A DNA stretch of 48,083 nucleotides from Lachnospiraceae bacterium (GTDB taxonomy: Bacteria > Bacillota > Clostridia > Lachnospirales > Lachnospiraceae), in contig CAAEMT010000006.1 of NCBI GenBank assembly GCA_900757145.1, positions 1-48,083 of the forward strand, written 5' to 3'. The notes under the pieces are model-generated. The model saw nothing but the letters and a program-made list of their open reading frames with translations, did not search any database and was not told where the DNA came from. Shown here one piece after another: positions 47,847 through 48,083 of the stretch; position 1 is the stretch's first letter, and the number at the start of each line of letters is the position of its first letter. Position numbers and translations under genes: made by a program.

Positions 47847-48083
47847 TGTTATCACCGCCTTCTAAGTCTGCACGAGAAACGATTTTACATTTACAAGGTA
47901 ACTTGTGCATAGCAAGACGTAATGCTTCACGAGCAACTTCTTCAGGAACTCCTGCAAGCTCGAACATTACACGACCTGGTTTTACAACTGCTACCCAGTA
48001 CTCCAGCGTTCCTTTACCGGAACCCATACGTGTTTCTGCTGGTTTCGCTGTTACTGGTTTATCCGGGAAAATCTTAATCCAAA
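47836..48083 (-). CDS. rplP: 50S ribosomal protein L16 (5' end outside the window)
   Basis: Partial: the frame stays open through the right edge, giving about 81 C-terminal residues starting WIKIFPDKPVTAKPAETRMG and continuing GSGKGTLEYWVAVVKPGRVM. The gene starts beyond 48083. L16 organises the A-site tRNA region. Confidence 0.97.
   Translation of the reverse strand, partial: WIKIFPDKPVTAKPAETRMGSGKGTLEYWVAVVKPGRVMFELAGVPEEVAREALRLAMHKLPCKCKIVSRADLEGGDNSEN

Overview
The window looks like a chromosomal segment of a low-to-mid GC anaerobic Firmicute of the family Lachnospiraceae. The reasons are the spc/alpha ribosomal-protein cluster with map, a small KOW protein and infA between adk and rpmJ, a zinc-type S14, an L17 with an internal insertion, a Mini-RNase III, an Msm/Mal-type sugar ABC locus without its own ATPase, an ECF module, and strong AGGAGG ribosome binding sites. 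I cannot fix the genus from sequence alone.

Layout. (1) 1-1.5 kb: an Na+/alanine symporter on the plus strand. (2) 1.5-7.7 kb, minus strand: cysS-mrnC-rlmB-ktrB-ktrA-Mbeg1-like hydrolase-DUF6472, one tightly packed operon behind a good sigma-A promoter. (3) 7.8-9.9 kb, minus: ispF with a GNAT acetyltransferase, and an ArsR-type metal sensor. (4) 10.1-16.7 kb: a purine-salvage operon (NCS2 permease, adenine deaminase, nucleoside hydrolase, DcuC-like carrier) facing a divergent LysR regulator. (5) 16.7-21.8 kb, minus: a hypothetical protein, a NUDIX hydrolase, the ECF energising module (ecfA1-ecfA2-ecfT) and a LacI regulator. (6) 22-26.7 kb, minus: an alpha-glucan locus (binding protein, two permeases, MalQ) with two AACGTT operator cores downstream of its promoter. 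(7) 27-34.1 kb: an MBOAT/SGNH polysaccharide O-acylation pair, a second GNAT protein, cyclophilin, aldose epimerase, a polyferredoxin and a secreted protein. (8) 34.2-48.1 kb, minus: rplP to infA, then rpmJ-rpsM-rpsK-rpsD-rpoA-rplQ.

The most unusual content lies inside the ribosomal cluster. Between infA and rpmJ sits a type III (RNA-protein) toxin-antitoxin cassette of the ToxIN/AbiQ kind: promoter, two 39-nt antitoxin RNA repeats, an attenuating terminator, then a toxN gene that is recognisable end to end but carries a one-base frameshift. A short degraded copy of the 3' part of infA lies at the far end of the cassette, which suggests how it arrived. Further upstream, the rpsN-rpsH and rpsH-rplF gaps are filled with degenerate repeats of about 57 nt. 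On the mRNA strand most of these fold into hairpins with a constant GCC/GGC inner stem, GNRA-like loops and outer stems that differ between copies yet still pair; two of the copies begin flush with the stop codons of rpsN and rpsH.

Outside the ribosomal cluster there are two dispersed intergenic families. One is an element of roughly 80-120 bp seen three times (about 10.0, 18.0 and 31.5 kb). The other is a set of terminator-like hairpins sharing GCTGCAAAATAC or GGGATGCTGC arms at transcription-unit ends. No tRNA, rRNA, CRISPR array, IS element, integrase or prophage gene was recognised.
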